Shown here: positions 1 through 6,944 of the stretch, piece by piece
Layout: the number at the start of each line of letters is the position of its first letter
Numbering within the stretch: position 1 is the stretch's first letter
From: a virus
Virus record (IMG/VR): IMGVR_UViG_3300027123_000198
Span: 1 to 22,254 of that record
DNA length: 22,254 bases
Reading direction: 5' to 3' (one strand)
The notes under the pieces: model-generated
Databases searched by the model: none
What the model was told of the DNA's origin: nothing
Seen by the model: the letters and a program-made list of their open reading frames with translations, nothing else
Translations under genes and position numbers: made by a program

Positions 1-420
1 GGTTCAGGTTATACATCAACACCAACAATAACTTTTAGTGGGCCTACTGGTACAGGTGGTCATACTACAGTTGCAACCGCAACTATAGATTCGACAAAAT
101 CGGTGAATGATTATGTTACTATTAATAATGCCGGTTCTGGTTATACTGACGGAACATATCCTCTAGTTTTCACTGGTGGTTCTGGAACAGGTGCGGCTGG
201 TAACGTTTATATTGTTGGTGGCATTGTAAGACGTGTGGTGATAACAAATGGTGGGTCAGGATACTTAACAGTGCCAAGCTTATCATTCACCGGAGCAGGT
301 ACACCAACGGTATCTGCTGTATTCACTGCTGCTATTGGTTATCGCATCGCAACTGTTACGATATCTGATAATGGGTCAGGATACGTACCAACCGGAGGTC
401 AAACTCTTAGTGGTTATGTA
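1..420 (+). repeat. GSGY-type coding repeats, four units
   Basis: Units beginning with codons for Gly-Ser-Gly-Tyr start at bases 1, 133, 253 and 373 (spacing 132, 120, 120). Each has the layout GSGY, a short P-rich strand, F-x-G, and an inter-unit stretch ending in a V-x-I-x-N-G/A type strand that leads into the next GSGY. Unit 1 is also similar at DNA level to the first unit of the block inside the sheath gene at 2231, for example the shared start ggttcaggttatac. Confidence 0.85.
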
Positions 421-441
421 ACAGCACATTATACACCTTAA
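1..441 (+). CDS. C-terminal part of a GSGY-repeat structural protein (5' end outside window)
   Basis: The frame is open from the first base to a TAA at the end, so this is the last 146 residues of a longer protein. It is made almost wholly of Gly-rich units that begin GSGY and continue with a P-x-(hydrophobic)-x-F-x-G segment and a G-T-G turn. Units start at window residues 1, 45, 85 and 125, a period of 40-44 residues, and the last is truncated. This looks like a repetitive beta-structure. The same unit recurs inside the next gene, the tail sheath, so I infer a virion surface or tail protein. A GTG at 103 could be taken as a start, but the coding pattern and the first repeat unit run straight through it. 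No enzyme motif is visible. The TAA overlaps a candidate late promoter for the sheath. Confidence 0.8.
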   Translation, partial: GSGYTSTPTITFSGPTGTGGHTTVATATIDSTKSVNDYVTINNAGSGYTDGTYPLVFTGGSGTGAAGNVYIVGGIVRRVVITNGGSGYLTVPSLSFTGAGTPTVSAVFTAAIGYRIATVTISDNGSGYVPTGGQTLSGYVTAHYTP

Positions 442-450
442 ATATGTAAA
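436..450 (+). promoter_or_regulatory. Candidate late promoter of the tail sheath gene
   Basis: The sequence CCTTAAATATGTAAA ends 16 bases before the sheath start codon and contains the stop codon of the preceding gene. The core TTAAATAT also occurs upstream of gp53 (11838), the 500-residue protein (14846), and, on the minus strand, the membrane protein start at 18847. It is close to, but not the same as, the T4 late promoter TATAAATA. Function is inferred from position and recurrence only. Confidence 0.4.
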
Positions 451-466
451 ACTTTAAGGGTATAAT

Positions 467-3400
467 ATGCCATCCACATTAGCTAACACATATAGTGGTA
501 GCAATATCTATTTCAATGAATATAATGTGTCATTTAGTAGTGAACCCATACCGGGTTCACCTATACTAATTGGTTATGATTATATTACACAAAATATCAT
601 TGCTGAATATAATGGGCAACAAATTGTAGTTGGTCAAGTTCCGGTATCATATTTTAGCACCGATGATTTTTTCCGTTTGGTTATAACATTAGAAGTTGAT
701 GGTACAAATAACAGCACTATCCCGTACACAGTAATTTTTGATTTTTCAGAAGATGGCACAGTATTGGGTGCGGTTGACAGGAATCCATTTATTACAGTTT
801 TACCAAGACCAATATTAAGTTTAAATTTATCAGATATTCTATTTTTAGACAGTCATGACATGACAATATCATGGTCTTCTGATGCGATTGATCATGTTGA
901 GATAGTTATTACTAACGCATTGAACGTAATAGTATATTCAGATTTTAATGCACCAGCAAGCGGAACATATACTTTTAATGGTTTAAGTATAAATGCATTT
1001 GCTGCCTTAAACCCATATACAGTTACTGTTACTGCATATAATGAACCATTGATTAGCACCAGTGAAAATCAATCATTTGATTTAATTGCGTCTGATATAA
1101 ATATATCATCAAGTGTTGTAAATAACACTAATACAGTATTTGACGCTGGAATTGAAATTGATGTTTTGCCTGTTATATTAACTGCAAATTTAAATCAAAT
1201 TGATAAAAGAACCGTAGAACTTGTTTATACAACCCAAGACGCAACTAGAGTTGATATATTAACATTTTTTGGGCAAGGGGGATTAAATCTATCTCCAAAT
1301 GGATCATATCAATTCACAGGGTTACAATTAGGAATAGTTTATAGCGTCACTATAATAGCCGGTGATGATGAAGGTAATATCGACGTTAGGAACCTAATGT
1401 TTGAAATACAAACAGATGGGTTAAATAGTGATAAAGGAATTTTAGGATTAAAAAGAGGAAGTGACATGACATTTTCAGTATCCGCTGGTGTTTACACAAA
1501 AGAAACTGACCTTAGTGGTATAGCAGAACCGTTTGTAGGAACTAACGGTTGTTTTGCAGGCAAGTTCCGCTGGGGGCCATGCCTTGAGCGCATTCGTATA
1601 GCTAATGAAGAGACATTAGGAGTCTATTTTGGTACACCCGGTACTAATGCTGACAACGCTATTGACTTTTTCACCGCAGCTTCATACTTGTCGTACTCAA
1701 GCGCATTAGACGTTGTACGTTTGGCATCGTACAATGGTTCAACATATTTGAACAAAAATGCTACTGTTATTGTAAAATATAATGGTCTTATAGATGGCGG
1801 CGTAACCCTTACATCTACTGCCGAAAGTGCAATAACAATTTTGAATGATGATCATTTTACCAACTTATCAGATGGTGACTTGGCATCAAATACATTTATT
1901 GCACGTTATTCTGGTGAGCTTGGTAATAGTATTGGTGTTGGTTTCGTAACAAACTCAGCAACTATTGCCACTTCCGATGAATACAAATATGAAATTGATT
2001 TGATCGCAAAATATAATGATGACAACGTGAATAATGAATATGTCAATAAGGATTTATTCTATTTCTCACGTGATAAAAAAGTTTATTATGTTAGAGCAGC
2101 AGCAACAAAATCTGCCAGATCAATATTCGATCTTGGTGACTGGATGGTTATTAATGGTAATCGCTATCAGGTTAAGGGTATTACTTTAGGTAGTGCATAT
2201 TCTGTCCAAAAAATCAATTTGACCAATGGTGGTTCAGGTTATACCGCAGCACCAACAGTATCTTTGACTGGCGCTGGGACAGGTGCTTCTGCAACAGCAG
2301 TTTTAGCAACTACTGGTTCAGTTAAAGCTATTGCAATTGATAATGCTGGTTCTGGTTACACTGCTTCTGCGACTGGTGCGTTAGTATTCTCTGGTGGAAC
2401 GCCAACTACACCTGCGACTGGTACTATTACGACCGATGGTTCAGGTGTAATTACATCTATCAACATAACAAATGCTGGCGCTGGTTATAAAACTGCACCA
2501 ACTGTTACATTCACAGGCATTGGTTCAGGTACTGGTGGTGCGTTAACTGCTACTTTAGGTTATGCTGTAGCGTCCGTTACGGTTACAAATGGTGGCTCTG
2601 GTTATAGTGCTGGTGCTACTGTTGCTTTCGTAGGTAATGGTACTGGTGCTGCCGCCGATGCTATCGTTGAAACTGTTGATATAATTGAAATAGATAAACT
2701 TTATTCTGGTACTGTTTCGACAGGTGATTATAAAGATTCTTCCGGTTTGTCAAACCCATCTATAACTGAGTTTAGTCGTTTGTGGAGATTCAGTAACGTT
2801 ATTGGTTTGGCTCCTAGTGACGAGTCTATACACGTTGTTGTTTATGACGCATTGGGTCAAATTACTGGTACTGCTGGTTCACTTATTGAGAAGTTTACCA
2901 ACTTGTCATTTAGCTCTACTGCTAAGAACTTGGATGGGACAAGTAATTATTGGTTAAACCGCATTAATACAAGTTCTGTTTATATCAGATTGGGTTCTGC
3001 ATCTTTGGACGGTATCCCATTTTTGAAAGCCTCTACAGACACTGATGCGCAAGGTACAGATTGGGTTGCTAATAGTTTAGTATTAGTTGGTGGTGACGAT
3101 TCATTTGACACTATGGGTATTGATGATGATATAACTGGATACGATTTGTTCAGAAACCCAGAAGAAACTGACGCACCAATTATAATTGGCAACTGGCGTT
3201 CTATTAAAGACGCAGCAGGTATTCCTAATGCTGTTTTAGCTAACTATTTGATTCAGAATATTGCAGAAGAACGTCGTGACTCTATGGTATTTTTCTCGTG
3301 TCGTCGTGAATCCGTTGTTAACAATCCACGCAATGAAGTCCGTGAAATACTAAAAGATGTTAATGAATTACCATCAACATCATATGCTGAATTAGATTCA

Positions 3401-4033
3401 GGTTGGAAATATATGTACGATAAGTACAATGACCGTTACTGGTGGATTCCTACTTCTGGTGATCATGCTGGATGTTATGCACGTACAGATCGTTTACGTG
3501 ACCCTTGGTATTCTGCTGCTGGTGAACAGCGTGGTATATTGAACAATGTTGTCAAGTTGGCATTCAACCCGAATGAAACTCAACGTGACCAATTGTACTC
3601 TAACCGTGTAAACCCTGTTGTTACATTCCCCGGAATTGGCTCGATGATTTATGGTGACAAGACATTGTTAAACATTTCTTCAAGCTTTAACCGTATACCA
3701 ACTAGAAGATTGTTCATCGTTATTGAAAAGACTCTTGCAAATGCTGCACGTTTTGCATTGTTCGAGTTCAATGATGCCTCTACACGTACACAAGTTTATG
3801 GTATCATCGACAAATACTTGCGTGGTGTTAAAGCTGGTCGTGGCGTTGAAGATTATGCAATCGACGTTTCTGAAAAGGTTAACACCCCAGAAGTTGTTGC
3901 ATTGAATCAGTTCAAGGGTAGAATATACATCAAACCTAAGTATTCTATCAACTTCATTGAATTGAACTTCATTAATGTCGGGGCAACCTTGTCATTCGAT
4001 GAAGCAATCGCAATTCTTAACAACGCTGTTTAA
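467..4033 (+). CDS. Tail sheath protein (T4 gp18-like) with Ig-like N-terminal extension and GSGY insert
   Basis: This is the contractile tail sheath subunit, which polymerises around the tail tube and contracts on infection. From residue 334 on it follows T4 gp18: an N-terminal AGKFRWGP-type segment near residue 365, a Y-SGELGN segment near 480, and a highly conserved C-terminal half with YDKYNDRYWW-P near 983, a C-ARTD segment, YGDKT near 1061, RRLF, and I-P--SIN-I-LNF close to the end. Length is 1188 residues against about 660 for T4 gp18. The excess is an N-terminal extension (1-333), with two probable Ig/FN3-like beta domains at about 115-207 and 235-316, and a GSGY repeat block (about 589-745). 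The start has an AAGGG site six bases upstream. A second in-frame ATG with a stronger ribosome site lies at 1466. The extension uses mostly AGA/AGG for Arg while the core mostly uses CGT/CGC, which suggests later acquisition of the extension. The family call is very secure. Confidence 0.96.
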   Translation: MPSTLANTYSGSNIYFNEYNVSFSSEPIPGSPILIGYDYITQNIIAEYNGQQIVVGQVPVSYFSTDDFFRLVITLEVDGTNNSTIPYTVIFDFSEDGTVLGAVDRNPFITVLPRPILSLNLSDILFLDSHDMTISWSSDAIDHVEIVITNALNVIVYSDFNAPASGTYTFNGLSINAFAALNPYTVTVTAYNEPLISTSENQSFDLIASDINISSSVVNNTNTVFDAGIEIDVLPVILTANLNQIDKRTVELVYTTQDATRVDILTFFGQGGLNLSPNGSYQFTGLQLGIVYSVTIIAGDDEGNIDVRNLMFEIQTDGLNSDKGILGLKRGSDMTFSVSAGVYTKETDLSGIAEPFVGTNGCFAGKFRWGPCLERIRIANEETLGVYFGTPGTNADNAIDFFTAASYLSYSSALDVVRLASYNGSTYLNKNATVIVKYNGLIDGGVTLTSTAESAITILNDDHFTNLSDGDLASNTFIARYSGELGNSIGVGFVTNSATIATSDEYKYEIDLIAKYNDDNVNNEYVNKDLFYFSRDKKVYYVRAAATKSARSIFDLGDWMVINGNRYQVKGITLGSAYSVQKINLTNGGSGYTAAPTVSLTGAGTGASATAVLATTGSVKAIAIDNAGSGYTASATGALVFSGGTPTTPATGTITTDGSGVITSINITNAGAGYKTAPTVTFTGIGSGTGGALTATLGYAVASVTVTNGGSGYSAGATVAFVGNGTGAAADAIVETVDIIEIDKLYSGTVSTGDYKDSSGLSNPSITEFSRLWRFSNVIGLAPSDESIHVVVYDALGQITGTAGSLIEKFTNLSFSSTAKNLDGTSNYWLNRINTSSVYIRLGSASLDGIPFLKASTDTDAQGTDWVANSLVLVGGDDSFDTMGIDDDITGYDLFRNPEETDAPIIIGNWRSIKDAAGIPNAVLANYLIQNIAEERRDSMVFFSCRRESVVNNPRNEVREILKDVNELPSTSYAELDSGWKYMYDKYNDRYWWIPTSGDHAGCYARTDRLRDPWYSAAGEQRGILNNVVKLAFNPNETQRDQLYSNRVNPVVTFPGIGSMIYGDKTLLNISSSFNRIPTRRLFIVIEKTLANAARFALFEFNDASTRTQVYGIIDKYLRGVKAGRGVEDYAIDVSEKVNTPEVVALNQFKGRIYIKPKYSINFIELNFINVGATLSFDEAIAILNNAV
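1453..1468 (+). promoter_or_regulatory. Internal ribosome binding site and in-frame ATG inside the sheath gene
   Basis: AAGAGGAAGTGACATG places a strong Shine-Dalgarno (AGAGGA) six bases before an ATG that is in the sheath frame (codon 334). Translation from here would give an 855-residue protein starting MTFSVSAGVYTKETDLSG, exactly where homology to the gp18 N-terminus begins. The site is as good as or better than that of the full-length start at 467. Use of the site is an inference. Confidence 0.55.
2231..2690 (+). repeat. GSGY-type coding repeats inside the sheath gene, four units
   Basis: Units begin at sheath residues 589 (GSGY), 628 (GSGY), 671 (GAGY) and 710 (GSGY), spaced 39-43 residues apart, matching the units of the upstream gene. 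The block sits between the N-terminal and C-terminal parts of the gp18 core, where T4 gp18 has surface domains, so it is likely displayed on the outside of the tail. The inter-unit strands (TNGGSGY, DNAGSGY, TNAGAGY, TNGGSGY) are near-identical, consistent with local duplication. Confidence 0.85.
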
Positions 4034-4051
4034 TATCGTTTTAAACACACC

Positions 4052-4080
4052 AAAAAGGCGCTTAAAGCGCCTTTTTGTTT
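4052..4080. terminator. Bidirectional Rho-independent terminator after the sheath gene
   Basis: AAAAAGGCGCT / AGCGCCTTTTT form an 11-base-pair stem with a 3-base loop, followed by a T-rich tract on the plus strand and by a T5 run on the minus strand as well. It ends the sheath transcript and can stop the minus-strand small-gene operon coming the other way. Confidence 0.9.
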
Positions 4081-4120
4081 TATATGAGCAAAGGTATTGT
4101 CAAATGTTTAAAGCGCCTAG

Positions 4121-4141
4121 AAAAGCCTCCTATGAGGTTTT
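4121..4141 (-). terminator. Weak hairpin after the minus-strand small-gene operon
   Basis: Read on the minus strand, AAAACCTC-ATAG-GAGG-C-TTTT forms a short stem with one bulged C just past the stop of the unknown gene ending at 4151. It is weaker than the bidirectional terminator 45 bases further on and may be a first, leaky stop or simply a 3'-end stabilising hairpin. Confidence 0.4.
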
Positions 4142-4150
4142 AATGATACT

Positions 4151-4621
4151 TTAAACATTGTTGCGTGACAACAGTTCTTCTTTAGTAACATAACCTCGAA
4201 TGGGTATAGTTCCACCGTAAGGAATATCTTTACATTGAAGCATATCACCATTTGTATTCTTGATGAAATCACCAATTTTCTCAACATATGTCCCTTCTTT
4301 AAAACTAAAGAAGTCCATGCAAACTTTGACAACACCTTTTATAATTGGCGGTATTTTTTCAAATCCTTTCGAACTTTCATTAGGGTCTGCCAGTTCAACA
4401 ATATCAGCCATATGATTGGCATATGCAATCAACAATTCACGAACCTGTTGACGTGACATACACTCGTTATAACAAATAAACTTACCGTCAACCTTTCTAA
4501 TATCCAGTTGTCCAAAACCAATACCGTTTCCACCCCAATTGAAATAAATTGTGGTATCAATGACATCATCAATTTCGATTACAACTGGATTATCACCGTT
4601 CATATTTTCTTTAGTCATCAT
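4151..4621 (-). CDS. Hypothetical protein, early small-gene operon, third gene
   Basis: I do not recognise this 156-residue protein. It starts MMTKENMNGDN, with an AGGGG ribosome site 4-7 bases before the paired ATG codons, and overlaps the end of the previous gene by 11 bases, indicating translational coupling. The upstream TTG at 4645 is much less likely as a start. The protein is mixed alpha/beta: an acidic strand region (EIDDVID), a Gly-rich FNWGGNGIGFGQ segment, a helix with RQQVRELLIAYANHM, and a C-terminal part containing FFSFKEGTYVEKI that resembles small SH3-like beta domains with an F-x-FK-x-G opening, also visible in the first gene of this operon. There is no signal peptide or membrane segment. 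It is likely an early host-interaction protein by position only. Confidence 0.75.
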   Translation of the reverse strand: MMTKENMNGDNPVVIEIDDVIDTTIYFNWGGNGIGFGQLDIRKVDGKFICYNECMSRQQVRELLIAYANHMADIVELADPNESSKGFEKIPPIIKGVVKVCMDFFSFKEGTYVEKIGDFIKNTNGDMLQCKDIPYGGTIPIRGYVTKEELLSRNNV

Positions 4622-4919
4622 ACGTCCCCTCTGCGTCTGTGTCAATGGAGTTATTAATAAGTTCTAAATGATTTTTACACCTAATTGTTTTTGGTGATGT
4701 TTGTTTAGAACTGTATGGATTATTTTTCAACATCCATAATACACAATCATCAACTGTAATGCCTTTAGGGTTATAAATCAAATCAATAGTTTTTTTGAAT
4801 ACAAATACTTCATCAATTGATGATAACCACAATGGATTGCTAAACTTTATGTTGATCAATTTTATTCTATAATCACTTCTAGAATCAACAACTCTCATCA
4901 TTCCAGTAAAAAGATACAT
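4611..4919 (-). CDS. Hypothetical protein, early small-gene operon, second gene
   Basis: Unrecognised 102-residue protein starting MYLFTGMMRVVDSR. Its ATG lies one base past the stop of the gene before it, and its own end overlaps the next start, so the three genes form a tight operon. Visible features are a hydrophobic, beta-rich N-terminal half (RIKLINIKF, SSIDEVFVFKKTIDLIYNP), then a short helix (VDDCVLWMLKNNP) and a polar tail with several Cys, Lys and Asp residues. No family motif was found. The ribosome site is weak (GAAG), which fits coupling to the upstream gene. Confidence 0.7.
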   Translation of the reverse strand: MYLFTGMMRVVDSRSDYRIKLINIKFSNPLWLSSIDEVFVFKKTIDLIYNPKGITVDDCVLWMLKNNPYSSKQTSPKTIRCKNHLELINNSIDTDAEGTYDD

Positions 4920-4920
4920 T

Positions 4921-5106
4921 TTATAATTTCTTCAACTTTTCAATTGGGATAAAAACAATTTCATATTTTTCGGGATGATTGAATGCATGGTATTTTGGAT
5001 TGTATATGACAGTTCTGCGTGAAAGACATAACATATCTCCTTTCTTGAAAGGGGAGAAATCTTCAAGTAGTTCATATTCATACGGCATTTTATATGTGGT
5101 ATTCAT
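4921..5106 (-). CDS. Hypothetical small SH3-like protein, early small-gene operon, first gene
   Basis: A 61-residue protein with an AGGA site six bases before its ATG, preceded by a consensus sigma70 promoter about 25 bases upstream. The sequence has the layout of a small beta-barrel: FSPFKKGDMLCLSRR (a pattern common in short SH3-like domains, where the K-x-GD turn opens the barrel), a variable loop, then EIVFIPIEKLKKL as a closing strand and helix. A similar FSFKEGTYVEKI segment occurs in the third gene of the operon. The function is unknown; being first behind an early promoter suggests a role soon after infection. Confidence 0.75.
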   Translation of the reverse strand: MNTTYKMPYEYELLEDFSPFKKGDMLCLSRRTVIYNPKYHAFNHPEKYEIVFIPIEKLKKL

Positions 5107-5129
5107 GTGGTTTCCTATGTTGTTTTGAT

Positions 5130-5158
5130 AGTATAATTTTTTAAAATGGGTTTGTCAA
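5130..5158 (-). promoter_or_regulatory. Sigma70-type early promoter, minus strand
   Basis: TTGACA (-35) and TATACT (-10) are separated by exactly 17 bases on the minus strand, reading into the three small unknown genes. It is back to back with the plus-strand promoter at 5164, the two -35 boxes lying only five bases apart. Confidence 0.85.
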
Positions 5159-5163
5159 ACACC

Positions 5164-5192
5164 TTTACATACTGTTACAAATGTGATATATT
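5164..5192 (+). promoter_or_regulatory. Sigma70-type early promoter for the clpP-primase-nrd operon
   Basis: TTTACA (-35) and TATATT (-10) are 17 bases apart, giving a leader of roughly 40 bases before the ClpP-like gene. The spacer contains TGTTACAA (5173-5180), which is also one arm of the palindrome upstream of the primase gene, so it may carry an operator half-site. Confidence 0.75.
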
Positions 5193-5240
5193 AATCTCGC
5201 AGCAAATAACAAAAACAGTTTAAAATAAAAGGAAATTACT

Positions 5241-5798
5241 ATGAACCTTGAAAACCCCCTTGAAAGAAACATATTCTTCTATACTGACGTAACCCAAGAA
5301 ACTATTGGGGAGATTTCCGCAATAATAGTTGAAATCGAAAGTCACGATAAACGTCTAAAGAAACATGCTGCTGTATTTGGTTTAGATTACACCCCAGAAC
5401 CAATTAAATTTTACATAAACACTCCGGGCGGTGATGCATATGCCTGTCTCGGACTCGTAGGAATAATGCGTAATTGCACCACACCAATCCATACCATTGC
5501 AACAGGTTGTGCTATGTCGGCTGGGTTTATTATGGCAATCAATGGCCACAAACGCTTTTGTTTTGAAAGTTCTTCTTACATGTGGCATGAAGCTGGTTAC
5601 ATGGCGTTGGGTAAGACAACTGAGCACGAAGAAAATATGGTTGAGTCTATTCGTTTACAAAAAATAATTGACAAGAATATCATTGAAAAAACCGGACTTA
5701 GTGCAAAAGACCTCAAAAAGATATACCGTTCTAAGCAAGATAAGTATATTTCTGCCGAGGAAGCTTTAAAATTAGGCATTGTAGACGAAATTCTTTAA
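5241..5798 (+). CDS. ClpP-like serine protease
   Basis: A 185-residue member of the ClpP/crotonase-fold protease family. Seen in the sequence: the NTPGGDAYA oxyanion segment (60-68), the nucleophile segment GCAMSAGF with Ser93, the MWHEAG segment with His116, and a C-terminal SAEEALKLGIVDEI typical of ClpP ends. The canonical catalytic Asp segment is altered: where E. coli ClpP has ERDTERDRF, this protein has YRSKQDKYI, leaving Asp167 as the nearest acid. Length matches bare ClpP with no fusion. It starts at an ATG seven bases after AAGGA and is first in an early operon with primase and ribonucleotide reductase. Phage ClpP-like proteins often act in head maturation, but this position suggests instead proteolysis linked to early takeover or DNA metabolism. 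Whether it pairs with a host Clp ATPase cannot be told. Confidence 0.9.
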   Translation: MNLENPLERNIFFYTDVTQETIGEISAIIVEIESHDKRLKKHAAVFGLDYTPEPIKFYINTPGGDAYACLGLVGIMRNCTTPIHTIATGCAMSAGFIMAINGHKRFCFESSSYMWHEAGYMALGKTTEHEENMVESIRLQKIIDKNIIEKTGLSAKDLKKIYRSKQDKYISAEEALKLGIVDEIL

Positions 5799-5819
5799 TT
5801 GTCTATTGCAATTTCCAGT

Positions 5820-5861
5820 TTTATGTTGTAACATTGTGTATATAATTTGTTACAACATAAA
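5820..5861. promoter_or_regulatory. 14-bp palindrome around a TATAAT box before the primase gene
   Basis: TTTATGTTGTAACA (5820-5833) and TGTTACAACATAAA (5848-5861) are a perfect 14-base inverted repeat with a 14-base centre containing TATATAAT. The -35 region is poor, so promoter activity would be weak or activator-dependent. It could be an operator whose two half-sites flank a -10 box, or an RNA hairpin ending two bases before the primase ribosome site (AGGG). It is not a terminator because no T-run follows. Confidence 0.65.
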
Positions 5862-5873
5862 TCAGGGATGTTA

Positions 5874-6935
5874 ATGAATAGGATACTTTTAGAACAAACA
5901 TATGTCATGCAACTAGGCATGTATATGGAACGCTTTCAGTGGATACCTACACTAAGAGTCGCAAAGTTTCGTTGCCCTATTTGTGGCGACTCGCAAAAAA
6001 GTAATTATAAAACTCGTGGTTATGTCTACATAAACCCACAAAAGAGAACTCACTTTAATTACAAATGTCATAATTGTGGATACAACAATACACTTTTATA
6101 TTTTTTAAAAGAACATGTTCCATCATTATATTCTCCTTTGAAAAAAGAGATTATGGTGGAATATCTTTCGCATAAAAGTTTATATGCTGTTGAGAAAAAA
6201 GAGCAACAACCAAAAGAAATAAAAAATGTTATATCAAATGTCATGTTAGAATCATTAGATTTAATGACAGTAGATAAGTTACCAGACAAACATCCTGCAA
6301 AAATTTATTGTCTGAACCGTTTGATACCAAATGAAAAATTAAAAAGAATAATATACACAAAAAACTTTAAAGATTTTATTGAAAAAATTTATCCTGACAA
6401 ATATCAAAGAATGCCTGCGGATGAAAGAATTATTTTCGAACTAAGAGATTTGGAAAATAATTTGGTTGGTGTGCAAGGCCGTGTTATTGAAGGAAAAAAT
6501 AAGAAAAACCGTTTTTTAACCCTTAAATTTGATGATAGTGCTAATAAAATTTACGGGCTTGATAATATAAATAAAAAACTCCCTGTTATCGTCACAGAAG
6601 GAATCATAGATTCGCTGTTTATGGATAACGCATTAGCACTTACAGGCGGGGATGTAATCTCAAACTTGGATGAAATACTTGGTATACCAAAATCAAACAT
6701 CTTTATCGCATTAGATAACGAACCTAGAAGCGAAGATACCGTACACCGTATGGATATGGCTATTAAAAATGGCTATATGGTACACTTCTGGACTTTTGAT
6801 ACTGCATACAAAGATATTAATGATATGGTTTTACATGGCAAAATATCAGCCGAGTATATTCAAAACGAAATATTAACCAAGAGTTTAACAGGTTTTAAAG
6901 CACGTGTTAAATTCAATTCATGGAAAAAAGTATAA
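5874..6935 (+). CDS. DNA primase (T4 gp61-like)
   Basis: Makes RNA primers for lagging-strand synthesis and would work with a gp41-type helicase, not present here. The N-terminal zinc-binding domain has CPIC (34-37) and CHNC (65-68). The TOPRIM domain follows, with the catalytic acid in VTEGIIDSLF (Glu242), a downstream TGGD loop, and the metal-binding DNEPR segment (281-285) followed by DTVHRM, exactly the arrangement of T4 gp61 (LDNEPRHPDTIKRM in T4, from memory). The C-terminus ends in a basic FKARVKFNSWKKV. Length (353) matches gp61 (342). I chose ATG 5874 because AGGG lies six bases before it; a TTG at 5847 lies inside the palindrome and has no ribosome site. The gene is between the ClpP-like gene and nrdB in one early transcription unit. 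Confidence 0.96.
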   Translation: MNRILLEQTYVMQLGMYMERFQWIPTLRVAKFRCPICGDSQKSNYKTRGYVYINPQKRTHFNYKCHNCGYNNTLLYFLKEHVPSLYSPLKKEIMVEYLSHKSLYAVEKKEQQPKEIKNVISNVMLESLDLMTVDKLPDKHPAKIYCLNRLIPNEKLKRIIYTKNFKDFIEKIYPDKYQRMPADERIIFELRDLENNLVGVQGRVIEGKNKKNRFLTLKFDDSANKIYGLDNINKKLPVIVTEGIIDSLFMDNALALTGGDVISNLDEILGIPKSNIFIALDNEPRSEDTVHRMDMAIKNGYMVHFWTFDTAYKDINDMVLHGKISAEYIQNEILTKSLTGFKARVKFNSWKKV

Positions 6936-6944
6936 GGAAATTTT

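Noticed and set aside
1-420. A CRISPR array or DNA-level tandem repeat
   Set aside because: The repeats are protein-coding with a period in whole codons and varied third positions; no spacers between identical repeats.
103-441. A separate 112-residue gene starting at GTG 103
   Set aside because: The same frame is open to base 1 and carries a complete repeat unit before 103; there is no ribosome site at the GTG.
1095-1104. TATAAATATA, an exact T4 late promoter core, inside the sheath extension
   Set aside because: It lies about 360 bases from the internal start and in very AT-rich coding DNA where chance hits are expected. Kept only as a weak possibility for a transcript of the short sheath form.
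2980-3905. Small frames on both strands inside the sheath core
   Set aside because: The sheath C-terminal half is strongly conserved; these are out-of-frame shadows.
5820-5861. A terminator after the ClpP-like gene
   Set aside because: The stem is long but AT-rich with a 14-base loop and no T-run after it; an operator or leader hairpin fits better.
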